Source of the DNA: Burkholderiales bacterium
GTDB taxonomy: Bacteria; Pseudomonadota; Gammaproteobacteria; Burkholderiales; Burkholderiaceae_C
Direction of reading: 5' to 3'
Assembly (NCBI GenBank): GCA_016703325.1
Contig: JADJCH010000063.1
Location: 124,001-188,000, forward strand
DNA length: 64,000 nt
Below are positions 54,101 to 62,492 of this stretch, in pieces. Each line of letters opens with the position of its first letter. Positions within the stretch are counted from its first letter, which is position 1. The notes beneath the pieces are model-generated. The model was not told where the DNA came from and ran no database searches. It worked only from the letters and a program-made list of their open reading frames with translations. A program made the position numbers and the translations under genes.

Positions 54101-54404
54101 CCAGGACAAGGCCGAGAAGCGCTGGTTCATGCGCGAGCGCTGGCTGCCGGCCGTGAACGCCCGGCGCGATCAACTCGGCTTTTTGCCGTGGTACTTCGTC
54201 GAAGTGACGGACATCGAGCGCATCAAGAACCAGTTGGTCGAGGAAATCGGGCGAATCGCGTCGGAAATCGATCTTGCGATTGCAAATTCGGCTTGGGGCC
54301 TGTTCAAGCTCATTGCGGCCTTGCCTGCCGACATCTTTCCGGAGGGTCGCCCTGACGAGGGCGATTTCGAAAAAAGACAGGGATTGGTTGACGATGACGA
54401 CTGA
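51123..54404 (+). CDS. res: Type III-like restriction endonuclease, DEAD-type helicase-nuclease (Res)
   Basis: 1093 residues from ATG 51123. Superfamily 2 helicase: Walker A ATGTGKT (178-184), DEAH box in VLNDEAHHCYL (324-327), DLSATPYYLSG (motif III region), VSVGMLTEGWDANTVTHIVG, and LLCEQVAGRALRRRHY (motif VI). A C-terminal nuclease-like region has LPDFLCRV (~968) and LIVEITGFAQDKAEKRW (~987), a PD-(D/E)xK-type pattern. Resembles a Res family found with beta-class methylases (BPTD_3080-like). It overlaps the PIN gene by 11 bases, forming an operon with mod. Confidence 0.85.
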   Translation: MSKPKKAAGKRGDTEGSPILNGPYDEPAYHYATAADGQLDYRDKRPGRRIFTTETPQVPLGDDPQRSLHDLNDFAAQYRDQLVNLMREQVGAWRRGGYPGVTSRVTQDLLTYWFRNPQREAWMGLFFAQREAVETAIWLNEVAHKSNPGNHVLRELEKAQSSVGQGEDVLPRVAFKMATGTGKTVVMACLIVYHYLNRVQSRSDPRYADYFLLMAPGITIRDRLHVVRWDTQAEHDAQAQDYYRQRKLIPPAYAGFMPGLNARVVITNFHAFEARIISGNKRSPMDGKLGPDGQKVEAREDESQVLRRVMPGFKPGRRLLVLNDEAHHCYLPRAKGRDTEEDLSATENERAAVWFSGLRAAARRWPLRAVYDLSATPYYLSGSGWPAYSYFPWVVSDFGLIEAIEAGLVKIPFLPVEDSSQAIGEPVLRNLYEHCKADLPRIGQRTQRREAGEVSGTAGKKGRGAKSVAAPGFEPPPQMPTLLRSALEQFYRHYEDYERGLRERGEMGRDLLSAPPVFIVVCSNTTVSREIYKLLAGYESVDDTGTPYNVAGTLPLFSNFDPVTRAARRKPPTLLIDSDALEHSGQIDEGFKRVFAPEIEAFKRDYRLTHPDKSVEALTDAELLREVVNTVGRPGKLGEHVRCVVSVGMLTEGWDANTVTHIVGVRAFGSQLLCEQVAGRALRRRHYFLDPKTGKFPPEYAHIIGVPFKFYRGGETVTPERQDIKHLLALTERVELEIRFPNLIGYRIERAHDRVEADFSGTPGFTLDLHRMPVETALGSAFSAERDRLRADPDRLRDQEVVYWIAQQVLSRYFRDEQGCPQLEKFGDVRRIAQQWYDTQLEVIGETERHFRRLVRHEDAHRVAASVHLGIEAAAVNEALDGQASIVPLLSRYNPSGSSAHVHAMTARPVFKTTKSHVNLVVADTEGWEQIAAKTFEQIEAVESYVKNAFLGFEVPYVDKTGAERRYLPDFLCRVKTPEGEHFNLIVEITGFAQDKAEKRWFMRERWLPAVNARRDQLGFLPWYFVEVTDIERIKNQLVEEIGRIASEIDLAIANSAWGLFKLIAALPADIFPEGRPDEGDFEKRQGLVDDDD

Positions 54405-54837
54405 GTATTTGTTGGATACCAACGTGTGCATTGCGATCCGAGATCTGCTGACAGGAAAGCCCGGAAAACCGGGACAGCAGGAGAAACTTGATCGCGTGAA
54501 GGCGCGGTGGTCGAAAGTCGACAAAGCACATGTAGCCATGTCGACTGTGACACTGGGTGAGTTGCGCTTCGGGGTCGAGAAAAGCCGGAACGTTGTCGAA
54601 GCCGAACGGCGCCTTGCACTGCTGGAGGCCGCAGTGCAGACGCTGGATCTGGATGGGCCGACCTCCCGCCACTACGGAGTGTTGCGTCATGCCCTCGAAG
54701 CCTCAGGACGGAAGATTGGCCCGAACGACACCTGGATCGCTGCCCACGGGCTGCGCACCGGTCGCACGGTCGTGACCAACAACCTGGGGGAATTCCAGCG
54801 CGTGCACGGCCTGACCGTCGAAGACTGGACCGCTTGA
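54394..54837 (+). CDS. PIN-domain (VapC-like) toxin between res and mod
   Basis: 147 residues. PIN fold with acidic residues at Asp8 (YLLDTNVCI), Glu56 (TLGELRFGV) and Asp112 (GPNDTWIAAH), plus VVTNNLGEFQRVHGL near the C-terminus: the VapC ribonuclease pattern. ATG overlaps the end of res by 11 bases, and the stop is 2 bases before the mod ATG. No VapB-type antitoxin precedes or follows it in the operon, unusual for VapC. The RNase may be held by another operon product or be an RNA-targeting effector of the system. Confidence 0.82.
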   Translation: MTTEYLLDTNVCIAIRDLLTGKPGKPGQQEKLDRVKARWSKVDKAHVAMSTVTLGELRFGVEKSRNVVEAERRLALLEAAVQTLDLDGPTSRHYGVLRHALEASGRKIGPNDTWIAAHGLRTGRTVVTNNLGEFQRVHGLTVEDWTA

Positions 54838-54839
54838 CC

Positions 54840-57503
54840 ATGGCCACCCGCAGAACAACGTCCCCCAAGGCCACCGCAGGTGACAGCGCCAAAGGCAGCC
54901 ACCAGCCGGTCGACGCGATCGAACATGCCCGCGACGAGCGCTACGTCATTCCCAGCCGTGAGGAAGCCGGCCAGGAGCACGAAGCCGTCGCCGGTCGTCC
55001 GACCGCCAAGACCTTGCCGCTCAACCCCGTTACCCATCGTGGACAGGATCCTGAGCTGTATTGGCTGGGCAAGTACGGTGATGACGACGCGCAGGCCGGG
55101 CTCGACATCGACATCCGCAGCCTGTACCGCCATGAGCACATCGCTCCCGAGACGCTGATCGCACGGCTGTACCGCCTGAAGAACCGCGACGAAGCGCAGA
55201 ACGACCTGTTCGTGAACGAACTGCACGGCAACCCGCTGGCGATGGATGAGGAGCAGAAGCCGGGCGCCTACTACCACCGCAAGGACAAGTGGCAGAACCG
55301 CCTGATCCAGGGCGACAGCCTGCTGGTGATGACCAGCCTGCTGGAGCGCGAGGGCATGGCCGGCCAGGTGCAGTGCATCTACATCGACCCGCCCTACGGC
55401 ATCAAGTACGGCAGCAACTGGCAGATGCGCCAGAACGACCGCAACGTCAAGGACGGTGCTGACGACCACTTGAGCGGCGAGCCCGAAGTCATCAAGGCTT
55501 TCCGCGACACCTGGGAACTGGGCATCCACTCCTACCTCAGCTACCTGCGCGACCGGCTGCTGGTGGCCAAAGAGTTGCTGAGCGCCAGCGGCTCCTGCTT
55601 CGTCCAGATCAGCGACGAGAACGTGCACCTGGTGCGGTCGTTGATGGATGAGGTGTTTGGCAGCGAGAACTACATCAGCCAAATTTCTTTTGCGAAAACA
55701 ACCAGTTCGACGCAGGACTATCTCGCATCCACCAGTGACTATTTGCTATTCTACGCTCGAGACAAAGATCAACTCAAATTCCGACAGCCCTTCGTTTACA
55801 AGGCCTCCACTGATGACTTGACCGGGCCATATCAGATGGTTGAGCTTTCCGATGGAACTCGACGACGAACCACTGGTGAAGAAAAGGCAGGAGTACAAGC
55901 CCTTCCGGACGGCGCTCGTGTGTACCGCATCGACAATTTGCAAAGCCAGAGCGTCGGGCGAGAAAAGGGTGAAGGCGCAGCCTGCTGGTTTCCAGTCCGA
56001 CTGGCCGGAAAAGAGTATCTTCCTAACATCAAGAATCGCTGGAAAACGAATGAAGAAGGCATGACCCGGTTGCTTGCGGCACGGCGCCTAGAGGCGACTT
56101 CGGGCGGTATTTACTATGTTAGGTACGCCAACGATTTTCCGTACCAACCAATTTCTGCAAGCTGGAATGACACTGTTATTGCCGGCTTCTCGGCAGACAA
56201 AAAGTACGTCGTTGAGACCAGCGCAAAGGTTGTTCAGCGCTGCATCCTGATGACCACCGACCCCGGTGATCTCGTGCTGGATCCGACCTGCGGGTCGGGC
56301 ACGACCGCCCATGTGGCCGAGCAGTGGGGCCGACGCTGGATCACCAGCGACACCTCGCGGATTGCGCTGAACATCGCCAAGACCCGGCTGATGACGGCCA
56401 CCTACCCTTGGTACAAGCTGGCCGATCCTCAGAACGAGGACATTCGCCACGGCTTCGTCTACAAAACCGTGCCGCATGTGACGCTCAAGTCCATCGCCAA
56501 CGCATTGCCGCCCGACACCGAAACCCTCTACGACCAGCCCGAGGTCGACAAGAAGAAGCTGCGCGTGGCCGGCCCGTTCACGGTAGAGACGCTGCAGAGC
56601 TTCGAGCCGCTGGCGCCTGAGGCGATCGAGGCCACGAATCGGGAGCCGGACTCGGTGCAGCGCTTCACCGACCGCATCTTCGAGCACCTCAAACATGCGG
56701 GCATCAAGAACGGCCGCCGGGACGAGAACGCGGTGTTCGTGCAGGTCAATCCAATCAACGAAGCCACCGGGCACCTGCACGCCGAGGGCTGGTGGGCCAC
56801 GCCCGAAGGCGAGCGCAAGGCCTATTTCCACATCGGCCCGCAGTTCGGCACCGTGGGCAAGGTGGCGGTCAACGAGTCGATCAAGGCGGCCAGCAGGCGC
56901 GGTGACTGCGACTGGCTGGTGATCCTGGGCTTCGGCTTCGAGAGCGACATCGAAAGCCGTGCCGTCAGCACCCGCGTGGGCAGTTTCCAGGTCGACAAGG
57001 TGCGCATGCACGACGACCTGATGCAGGACGGACTGATCAAGAAGGACAAGAAGGCGGCCAGCTTCGTGACCATCGGCGAGCCCGACATTGCGGTGGTGAA
57101 GGCCACGCTGCCGGATGGATCGCCGGCCGTGGCGTTGGAGATTCAGGGCCTGGACCTCTACGACCCCATGAAGGACGAGGTGAAGAGCCGCAGCGTGGCC
57201 GAGATCAGCTACTGGATGGTGGACGACGCCTACGACGGCTCCAGCTTCATCGCCCGGCAGGTGTTTTTCTGCGGTGGTGACCACGACGAGTTCGACAAGT
57301 TCAAGCGCGGGCTGTCGCAACTGGCCGCGGCCAGCGCCAAGGCCAAGGTGGAGAAGACGCTGAAGGTGGAGATCGACGACGAGGCCTTCGAGCGGGTCTA
57401 CGGCTTCCGTTCGCATCCGATCCGCGCCGAGAAGGGCCAGCGGGTGGCGGTGCGGGTGATCAGCCAGTTTGGAGAGGAGAGCACCAAGGTACTGGTGCTG
57501 TAA
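54840..57503 (+). CDS. mod: Type III-like adenine DNA methyltransferase (Mod)
   Basis: 887 residues from ATG 54840. Beta-class N6-adenine methyltransferase: catalytic DPPYG in QCIYIDPPYGIKYGSNW (~183) precedes the AdoMet-binding LDPTCGSGTTAHVAEQWG (~480). The ~300-residue stretch between (about bases 55680-56250) is far lower in GC and holds the likely target-recognition region. The C-terminal ~400 residues (GWWATPEGERKAYFHIGP, VALEIQGLDLYDP, YWMVDDAYDGSSF) form an extension seen in this methylase subfamily. Modifies the recognition site to protect from Res. Confidence 0.88.
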   Translation: MATRRTTSPKATAGDSAKGSHQPVDAIEHARDERYVIPSREEAGQEHEAVAGRPTAKTLPLNPVTHRGQDPELYWLGKYGDDDAQAGLDIDIRSLYRHEHIAPETLIARLYRLKNRDEAQNDLFVNELHGNPLAMDEEQKPGAYYHRKDKWQNRLIQGDSLLVMTSLLEREGMAGQVQCIYIDPPYGIKYGSNWQMRQNDRNVKDGADDHLSGEPEVIKAFRDTWELGIHSYLSYLRDRLLVAKELLSASGSCFVQISDENVHLVRSLMDEVFGSENYISQISFAKTTSSTQDYLASTSDYLLFYARDKDQLKFRQPFVYKASTDDLTGPYQMVELSDGTRRRTTGEEKAGVQALPDGARVYRIDNLQSQSVGREKGEGAACWFPVRLAGKEYLPNIKNRWKTNEEGMTRLLAARRLEATSGGIYYVRYANDFPYQPISASWNDTVIAGFSADKKYVVETSAKVVQRCILMTTDPGDLVLDPTCGSGTTAHVAEQWGRRWITSDTSRIALNIAKTRLMTATYPWYKLADPQNEDIRHGFVYKTVPHVTLKSIANALPPDTETLYDQPEVDKKKLRVAGPFTVETLQSFEPLAPEAIEATNREPDSVQRFTDRIFEHLKHAGIKNGRRDENAVFVQVNPINEATGHLHAEGWWATPEGERKAYFHIGPQFGTVGKVAVNESIKAASRRGDCDWLVILGFGFESDIESRAVSTRVGSFQVDKVRMHDDLMQDGLIKKDKKAASFVTIGEPDIAVVKATLPDGSPAVALEIQGLDLYDPMKDEVKSRSVAEISYWMVDDAYDGSSFIARQVFFCGGDHDEFDKFKRGLSQLAAASAKAKVEKTLKVEIDDEAFERVYGFRSHPIRAEKGQRVAVRVISQFGEESTKVLVL
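55682..56250 (+). other. Low-GC segment within mod (probable exchanged target-recognition domain)
   Basis: From just after the DPPY half to just before the AdoMet motif, base composition drops to near-even GC, with AT-rich codons, while both flanks are ~65% GC or more. The reading frame stays open throughout. Consistent with horizontal replacement of the specificity domain. Confidence 0.7.
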
Positions 57504-57510
57504 CCACGCC

Positions 57511-57516
57511 TACAAT
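57511..57516 (+). promoter_or_regulatory. purC: -10 box of purC
   Basis: TACAAT beginning 8 bases past the mod stop, with the purC GTG 24 bases further. The transcript leader would be about 17 bases. This places the right border of the restriction island immediately before the native purC promoter. Confidence 0.45.
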
Positions 57517-57539
57517 TGACCACACTTTGCCGTATTGAC

Positions 57540-58448
57540 GTGACTTCTGCCCTGCTCGAATCCCGCCTTCACAGCCTGCCCCTGCTTGCACGCGGCAAGG
57601 TGCGCGACAACTACGCGGTCGGCAGCGACCGGCTGCTGATGATCGCCAGCGACCGGCTGTCGGCCTTCGACGTGATCATGGGTGAGCCCATCCCCGGCAA
57701 GGGAGAAATCCTGACCCAGGTGGCGCTGTTCTGGTTCGACAAGCTGGGGCACATCGTGCCGAACCACCTGACCGGAGAGGCGCCCGAGTCGGTCGTGGCC
57801 GGCGACGAGGTCGAGCAGGTGCGTGGCCGCTCGATGCTGGTCAAGCGCCTGCAGCCGATTCCGGTGGAAGCGGTGGTGCGGGGTTACCTGGCCGGCAGCG
57901 GCTGGAAGGAGTACCGCGAGTCCCAGTCGGTCTGCGGCGTGCAGCTGCCCGCCGGGCTGGGCAATGCCGACCGCCTGCCTGAACCCATCTTCACTCCGGC
58001 CACCAAGGCCGAGATGGGGGAGCACGACGAAAACATCAGCTTCGACCGCATGGCCGACATCATCGGAGCCACTCTGGCGACCAGGATCCGCGACGTGTCG
58101 ATCCGCCTGTACCAGACGGCGGCCAACTTTGCGCTGACCAAGGGCATCATCATCGCCGACACCAAGTTCGAGTTCGGCCTGGACGAGAACGGCACCCTCA
58201 CCCTGATGGACGAGGTGCTGACACCCGATTCCTCGCGCTACTGGCCGGTGGAGGGCTACGAGCCGGCGCGTCTGCGCGGCGAGAACCCGTCCAGCTACGA
58301 CAAGCAGTTCGTGCGCGACTGGCTGGAAGCGGTGCGCATCGACGGTCAACCCTGGGGCAAGACCGCACCGGCACCGGCGCTGCCGGCCGAGGTGGTCGCG
58401 CAGACGGCCGCCAAGTACCGTGAAGCGCTGCTGCGCCTGACCACCTGA
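57540..58448 (+). CDS. purC: SAICAR synthase (PurC)
   Basis: 302 residues from GTG 57540. Phosphoribosylaminoimidazole-succinocarboxamide synthase: LARGKVRDNYAVGSDRLLMI, SDRLSAFDVIMGEPIPGKG, GRSMLVKRLQPIPVEAVVRG, GSGWKEYRESQSVCG, IIADTKFEFGLDENG and DEVLTPDSSRYWP. Joins CAIR and aspartate in purine synthesis. An in-frame TTG at 57516 overlaps the -10 box and is unlikely to be the start. Confidence 0.96.
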   Translation: MTSALLESRLHSLPLLARGKVRDNYAVGSDRLLMIASDRLSAFDVIMGEPIPGKGEILTQVALFWFDKLGHIVPNHLTGEAPESVVAGDEVEQVRGRSMLVKRLQPIPVEAVVRGYLAGSGWKEYRESQSVCGVQLPAGLGNADRLPEPIFTPATKAEMGEHDENISFDRMADIIGATLATRIRDVSIRLYQTAANFALTKGIIIADTKFEFGLDENGTLTLMDEVLTPDSSRYWPVEGYEPARLRGENPSSYDKQFVRDWLEAVRIDGQPWGKTAPAPALPAEVVAQTAAKYREALLRLTT

Positions 58449-58484
58449 GCGGCCGCGCGGCGCAGGGGGACTGAAAGCGACGCC

Positions 58485-59603
58485 ATGGACCGCTTGCTGC
58501 GCACCCTCAATGAGGCCATCCAGCAGGCCCGCATCGCCCGGGAGCTGCCCTTCCTGCGCGCCGAGCGGGCTGCGCTGCTGGCCCGTTTCGGTGAGCTGGA
58601 GGCGGCGCGGCAGGAGGTGACCCAGCTGCGAGCCCTGCCCGAGACAGCCGACAACGGCGTCCTGCATGCCTGGCTCTGGCTGGCGGAAAGCCTGATCGAC
58701 TTCCACCAGGACCTGGGCGACCGGGCGCGCGACCGGGTGCGTCGTGCCATGGCATTGGCCCGTTCGGTGCGGGCGCCGCGCATTCAGGCGCTGGCGGCAG
58801 CCTGGCTCGCGCACATGGAATTTCGCGACCAGCAGGACGTGGCTGCGGTGGAACACGCCCGCCAGGCACTGCTGCTGTCCGGCCCGGAGCACCACGGCGC
58901 CCGCGCCAGGGCCAGCATCGTCATCGCCGGCATGTACCAGTTTGCGGGGCGCGAGGACCTGTCACAGCCCTGGTACGCCCTGGCCCGCACCCATGCCATC
59001 AAGGAAGGCGACAGTTCGGCCCTGACCTCCATCGCCTACAACCTGGCGCTGCTGCGGGTGATTGCGGTGCGGCTGTCGGCGGTGTTCGGCACGGCCAACA
59101 GCCTGGCGCTCAAACGCGCGCGGCTGGGCACGGAATCTTCCGCATCGCTGGACCAGAGTGTGCGCAACCGTGCGCTGAACCACCATCCACCGATCCAGCG
59201 CGCCCAGATCCTGGTGGCCCATGGCGAACACGAGGCCGCGCTGGTCTTGTACGACGCCCACCTGCAGGAGGCCATGGCGCAGGGGCTGAAGAGCTCGGAA
59301 TGCCTCTACGAGGCCGACCGCGCCCTGTGCCTGCTGGAGCTGGGGCGCAGCGATGACGCACTGGCCGCAGCGCGCCGCGCCGATTCCGCCTTCATCGTCG
59401 CCACCGAACTGGAGGAGCAGGCGGTGGCCCATGCCGAGCTGGCGGAAGTGTTCGGCCGCGTCGGCTTGCCGGATGTTTCCCGGCGGCACCAGGAAGCTGC
59501 GCAGGACTGCCACGATCGCCTGCAGCAGCGCTGGAACCGGCTGCTGGACGCCTGCGAGGCGGCCCAGCTGGGGCAGTTCCTGCGCGTCGAGGTACCGGGC
59601 TGA
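58485..59603 (+). CDS. TPR-like helical repeat protein, function unknown
   Basis: 372 residues, almost entirely helical with tetratricopeptide-like pairs (RAERAALLARFGELEAARQE, AQILVAHGEHEAALVLYDAH, CLLELGRSDDALAAARRADS). No membrane segment or signal peptide. Lies between purC and the thioredoxin gene (convergent with it). Probably a cytoplasmic scaffold; no partner is evident beyond genomic position. Confidence 0.6.
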   Translation: MDRLLRTLNEAIQQARIARELPFLRAERAALLARFGELEAARQEVTQLRALPETADNGVLHAWLWLAESLIDFHQDLGDRARDRVRRAMALARSVRAPRIQALAAAWLAHMEFRDQQDVAAVEHARQALLLSGPEHHGARARASIVIAGMYQFAGREDLSQPWYALARTHAIKEGDSSALTSIAYNLALLRVIAVRLSAVFGTANSLALKRARLGTESSASLDQSVRNRALNHHPPIQRAQILVAHGEHEAALVLYDAHLQEAMAQGLKSSECLYEADRALCLLELGRSDDALAAARRADSAFIVATELEEQAVAHAELAEVFGRVGLPDVSRRHQEAAQDCHDRLQQRWNRLLDACEAAQLGQFLRVEVPG

Positions 59604-59649
59604 ACCGGCGGGGCCCCAGGACGGAGCGCCCCGGAACCGCCAAAGGCCG

Positions 59650-60594
59650 TCAGAACAGCGCCATGCTCAGCTTGCGGCGGTACTGATCGATCACCGGATC
59701 GCCCGCCACCACGGCCGCCTTGCCGGTCAGCTCCAGCGCACCCTTGGAGGCCTGGGTCGTCTCGGCTTTCGGTGCCGGCTTGGACATCAGTTCCAGGATC
59801 GACACGTAGGTCTTGCGTGCACTTTCATCGGCCCAGCTCTTGTCGCGCATCAGGATTTCCAGCAGCTCGTCCATGGCAGCAGTGAAGTCCTGCACCGCCA
59901 GCAGCACCAGGGCCCGCTCGAAGCGCGCCGGAAAGTCGCGCTTGTTGGCGGCGATGGCCGCTTCCAGCTCGGCCATCGGCCGGGCCGCAGGCGCGCGCTC
60001 GCAGGCCGTCAGCCAGACGCCCAGGGCGGTCAGGCGGGCATCCATCAGCACCTGACCGGCCACCGGGTCGTAGACGCGGCGGGCTTCGGCGACGCGGCCT
60101 GCGCTCAGCAGCAGCTTGAGGTACTCGGCGCGGGCGGCATCGTTGGCCGGGTCGATGGCCACGGCCTCGGCCAGCTTGGCCAGCGCGGCGTCGGCATCGC
60201 CCTCTTCGACCAGGACTTCCGCCTCCTGGGCATCGGCAGCGGCCTCCATCTCGGCCGCGCTGGGCACATGTTTGTCGAGGAACTCGCGGATCTGCACCAG
60301 CGGGATCGCACCGACAAAACCATCCACCGGCTGGCCCTGCGAGAACATCACGCAGAAGGGGATCGAGCGCACGCCGAACATCTGGCTGAGCTGGCCGGCG
60401 ATTTCCGGCACCTCGTCGCTGTTGAGCTTGGCCAGCACGAAACGGCCGGCGTACTCCTCCTCCATCTGTTCCAGCATCGGGCCAAGCTGGCGGCAGGGGC
60501 CGCACCAAGGTGCCCAGATGTCCAGCAGCACGGGCTGCTGCAGGGAGGCTTGGATCAGTTCGGCTTCAAAGTTCTGCAGGGTGATGTCGATCAT
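59650..60594 (-). CDS. cnoX: Thioredoxin-TPR co-chaperone (CnoX/YbbN-like)
   Basis: 314 residues from ATG 60594. N-terminal thioredoxin fold with WAPWCGPCRQLGPM (active-site CGPC), RSIPFCVMF cis-Pro region and QPVDGFVGA. The remaining ~200 residues are TPR-type helices (EVLVEEGDADAALAKLAEAV, LLLSAGRVAEARRVYDPVAG). Related to E. coli YbbN/CnoX, which guards proteins from oxidation and hands them to GroEL or DnaK; E. coli CnoX lacks a CXXC active site whereas this one has it. The upstream in-frame extension to 60855 overlaps the purE region and is rejected. Confidence 0.9.
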   Translation of the reverse strand: MIDITLQNFEAELIQASLQQPVLLDIWAPWCGPCRQLGPMLEQMEEEYAGRFVLAKLNSDEVPEIAGQLSQMFGVRSIPFCVMFSQGQPVDGFVGAIPLVQIREFLDKHVPSAAEMEAAADAQEAEVLVEEGDADAALAKLAEAVAIDPANDAARAEYLKLLLSAGRVAEARRVYDPVAGQVLMDARLTALGVWLTACERAPAARPMAELEAAIAANKRDFPARFERALVLLAVQDFTAAMDELLEILMRDKSWADESARKTYVSILELMSKPAPKAETTQASKGALELTGKAAVVAGDPVIDQYRRKLSMALF

Positions 60595-60709
60595 TGGGGC
60601 ACCTATCCAGTCATGCCGACGTCGGGGCGAAAGGCCGGGAAACAAGCCCGGCACGCCGCTTTGACGCGGGCCACCTAAAATCGTGTCTTTGTCCGCACCG
60701 GAGCCCGTC

Positions 60710-61204
60710 TTGAACAGCGAAAAGCCCCTCGTCGGTCTCGTCATGGGATCCAGCAGCGACTGGGACACCATGAAGATCGCGGCCGAGATTCTCACCGACT
60801 TCGGGGTGCCTTTCGAAGCCCGTGTCGTCTCGGCCCACCGCATGCCCGACGACATGTTCGCCTACGCCGAGTCGGCCCGCCGCCGCGGGCTGCAGGCCAT
60901 CATTGCCGGCGCGGGCGGCGCGGCCCACCTGCCGGGCATGCTGGCGGCCAAGACCCCCGTGCCGGTGCTGGGCGTGCCGGTGGCCGGCAAACACCTGCAG
61001 GGCGTTGATTCCCTGCACTCCATCGTGCAGATGCCCAAGGGGGTGCCGGTGGCCACCTTCGCCATCGGCGTGGCAGGTGCAGCCAACGCAGCGCTGTTTG
61101 CAGTGGCCCTGCTGGCCAACCAGGATGCCGACCTGGCCACCCGGCTGGACGCCTTCCGCGCCCGCCAGACCGAGGTGGCCCGGGCCATGACACTCGGGAC
61201 CTGA
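60710..61204 (+). CDS. purE: N5-carboxyaminoimidazole ribonucleotide mutase (PurE)
   Basis: 164 residues from TTG 60710, which follows a GGAG; a GTG at 60683 is also in frame but lies right after the TAAAAT -10 box (60676-60681). Class I PurE: VGLVMGSSSDWDTMKIAAEI, VVSAHRMPDDMFAYA, IIAGAGGAAHLPGMLAAKT and PVLGVPVAGKHLQGVDSLHS. Moves the carboxyl group of N5-CAIR to CAIR. Followed by purK 4 bases later. Confidence 0.95.
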   Translation: MNSEKPLVGLVMGSSSDWDTMKIAAEILTDFGVPFEARVVSAHRMPDDMFAYAESARRRGLQAIIAGAGGAAHLPGMLAAKTPVPVLGVPVAGKHLQGVDSLHSIVQMPKGVPVATFAIGVAGAANAALFAVALLANQDADLATRLDAFRARQTEVARAMTLGT

Positions 61205-61208
61205 ACCG

Positions 61209-62426
61209 ATGGCCGCATCCCGTTCCGCTCCCCTGCTGCCCGGCCAACGCTCGGCCAGCCACCCGCAGCGCGCCGTCACCCTGGGCGTCATGGGCGGCGG
61301 CCAGCTCGGCCGCATGTTCGTGCATGCCGCGCAGGCGCTGGGCTTTCGCACTGCGGTGCTGGATGCCGACCCCACCAGCCCCGCCGGCCGGGTGGCGCAT
61401 GTACACATCCAGACGCCGTACCTGGACGCCGATGGCCTGGCGCTGCTGGTCGACGAGGCCGATGCCGTCACCACCGAATTCGAGAACGTGCCGGCCGATG
61501 CGCTGCGCCAGCTGGCCACTCGCCGGCCGGTGGCACCGGGCGGCGACGCCGTGGCCGTGTGCCAGGACCGGGCGGCCGAAAAGGCCCATTTCCGCGCCAG
61601 CGGCGTACCCTGCGCCCCGTTTGCGGTGATCGACAGCGAGGCCGACCTGGCCGGTGTGTTGGACGACCTGCTGCCCGGCATCCTGAAGACCGCCCGGCTG
61701 GGCTACGACGGCAAGGGCCAGGTGCGGGTGACCGATCGGGCCGCACTGGAAGCCGCCTGGAGCGAACTCGGCCGCGTCACCTGCGTGCTGGAAAAGCGCC
61801 TGGCGCTGGCTGCGGAGGTCAGCGTCATCGTGGCCCGTGGTGCCAATGGCCAGGTGGTGCAGCTGCCCCTGCAGCAGAACCTGCACCGCGACGGCATCCT
61901 GGCCGTGACCACCGTGCCGGCGGCCTGCGCCTCGCCGGAGCAGGCCGCCGAGGCCGCCGCCTGCGCCCAACGCATCGCCGCCAGCCTGGACTACGTGGGC
62001 GTGCTCTGCGTCGAGTTCTTCCTGCTGGCCGACGGTTCGCAGATCGACGGCGCCCTGGTGGCCAACGAGATGGCGCCGCGTCCGCACAACTCCGGCCACT
62101 ACAGCATCGACGCCTGCGACGTCTCGCAGTTCGAGCTGCAGGTGCGCTGCATGGCCGGCCTGCCGCTGGTGACCCCGCGCCTGCATTCGCCCTGTGTGAT
62201 GCTCAACCTGCTGGGCGACCTGTGGTTTGACACCGGGGGCCGTGAGCGCAGCCCCGACTGGGCCGCGGTGCTGGCCCTGCCCGGCACCCACCTGCACCTG
62301 TACGGCAAGACCGACGCCCGGCAAGGACGCAAGATGGGCCACCTGACGGTCACCGCAGCCAGCGCGGAAGCTGCCCGCCAGGTGGCGCTGCAGGCTGCGG
62401 CCGTGCTCGGCATCGAGCCCTTCTGA
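61209..62426 (+). CDS. purK: N5-carboxyaminoimidazole ribonucleotide synthase (PurK)
   Basis: 405 residues, ATP-grasp enzyme. LGVMGGGQLGRMFVHAAQAL, FENVPADALRQLA, LPGILKTARLGYDGKGQVRV, VLEKRLALAAEVSVIVARG, YVGVLCVEFFLLADG, NEMAPRPHNSGHYSIDA and HLYGKTDARQGRKMGHLTV are present. Makes N5-CAIR from AIR, bicarbonate and ATP; works with purE in the same operon. Confidence 0.96.
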   Translation: MAASRSAPLLPGQRSASHPQRAVTLGVMGGGQLGRMFVHAAQALGFRTAVLDADPTSPAGRVAHVHIQTPYLDADGLALLVDEADAVTTEFENVPADALRQLATRRPVAPGGDAVAVCQDRAAEKAHFRASGVPCAPFAVIDSEADLAGVLDDLLPGILKTARLGYDGKGQVRVTDRAALEAAWSELGRVTCVLEKRLALAAEVSVIVARGANGQVVQLPLQQNLHRDGILAVTTVPAACASPEQAAEAAACAQRIAASLDYVGVLCVEFFLLADGSQIDGALVANEMAPRPHNSGHYSIDACDVSQFELQVRCMAGLPLVTPRLHSPCVMLNLLGDLWFDTGGRERSPDWAAVLALPGTHLHLYGKTDARQGRKMGHLTVTAASAEAARQVALQAAAVLGIEPF

Positions 62427-62492
62427 GGGCGCTACGCGCCTGCCTGCCGGTTCCGCCGCACATTCCCAATGCACGCTCCAGGCACCTGCCCC

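Noticed and set aside
60661..60681. TTGACG ... TAAAAT as a full promoter for purE
   Set aside because: The two hexamers are only 9 bases apart, too close for a sigma-70 promoter; only the -10 box is retained.
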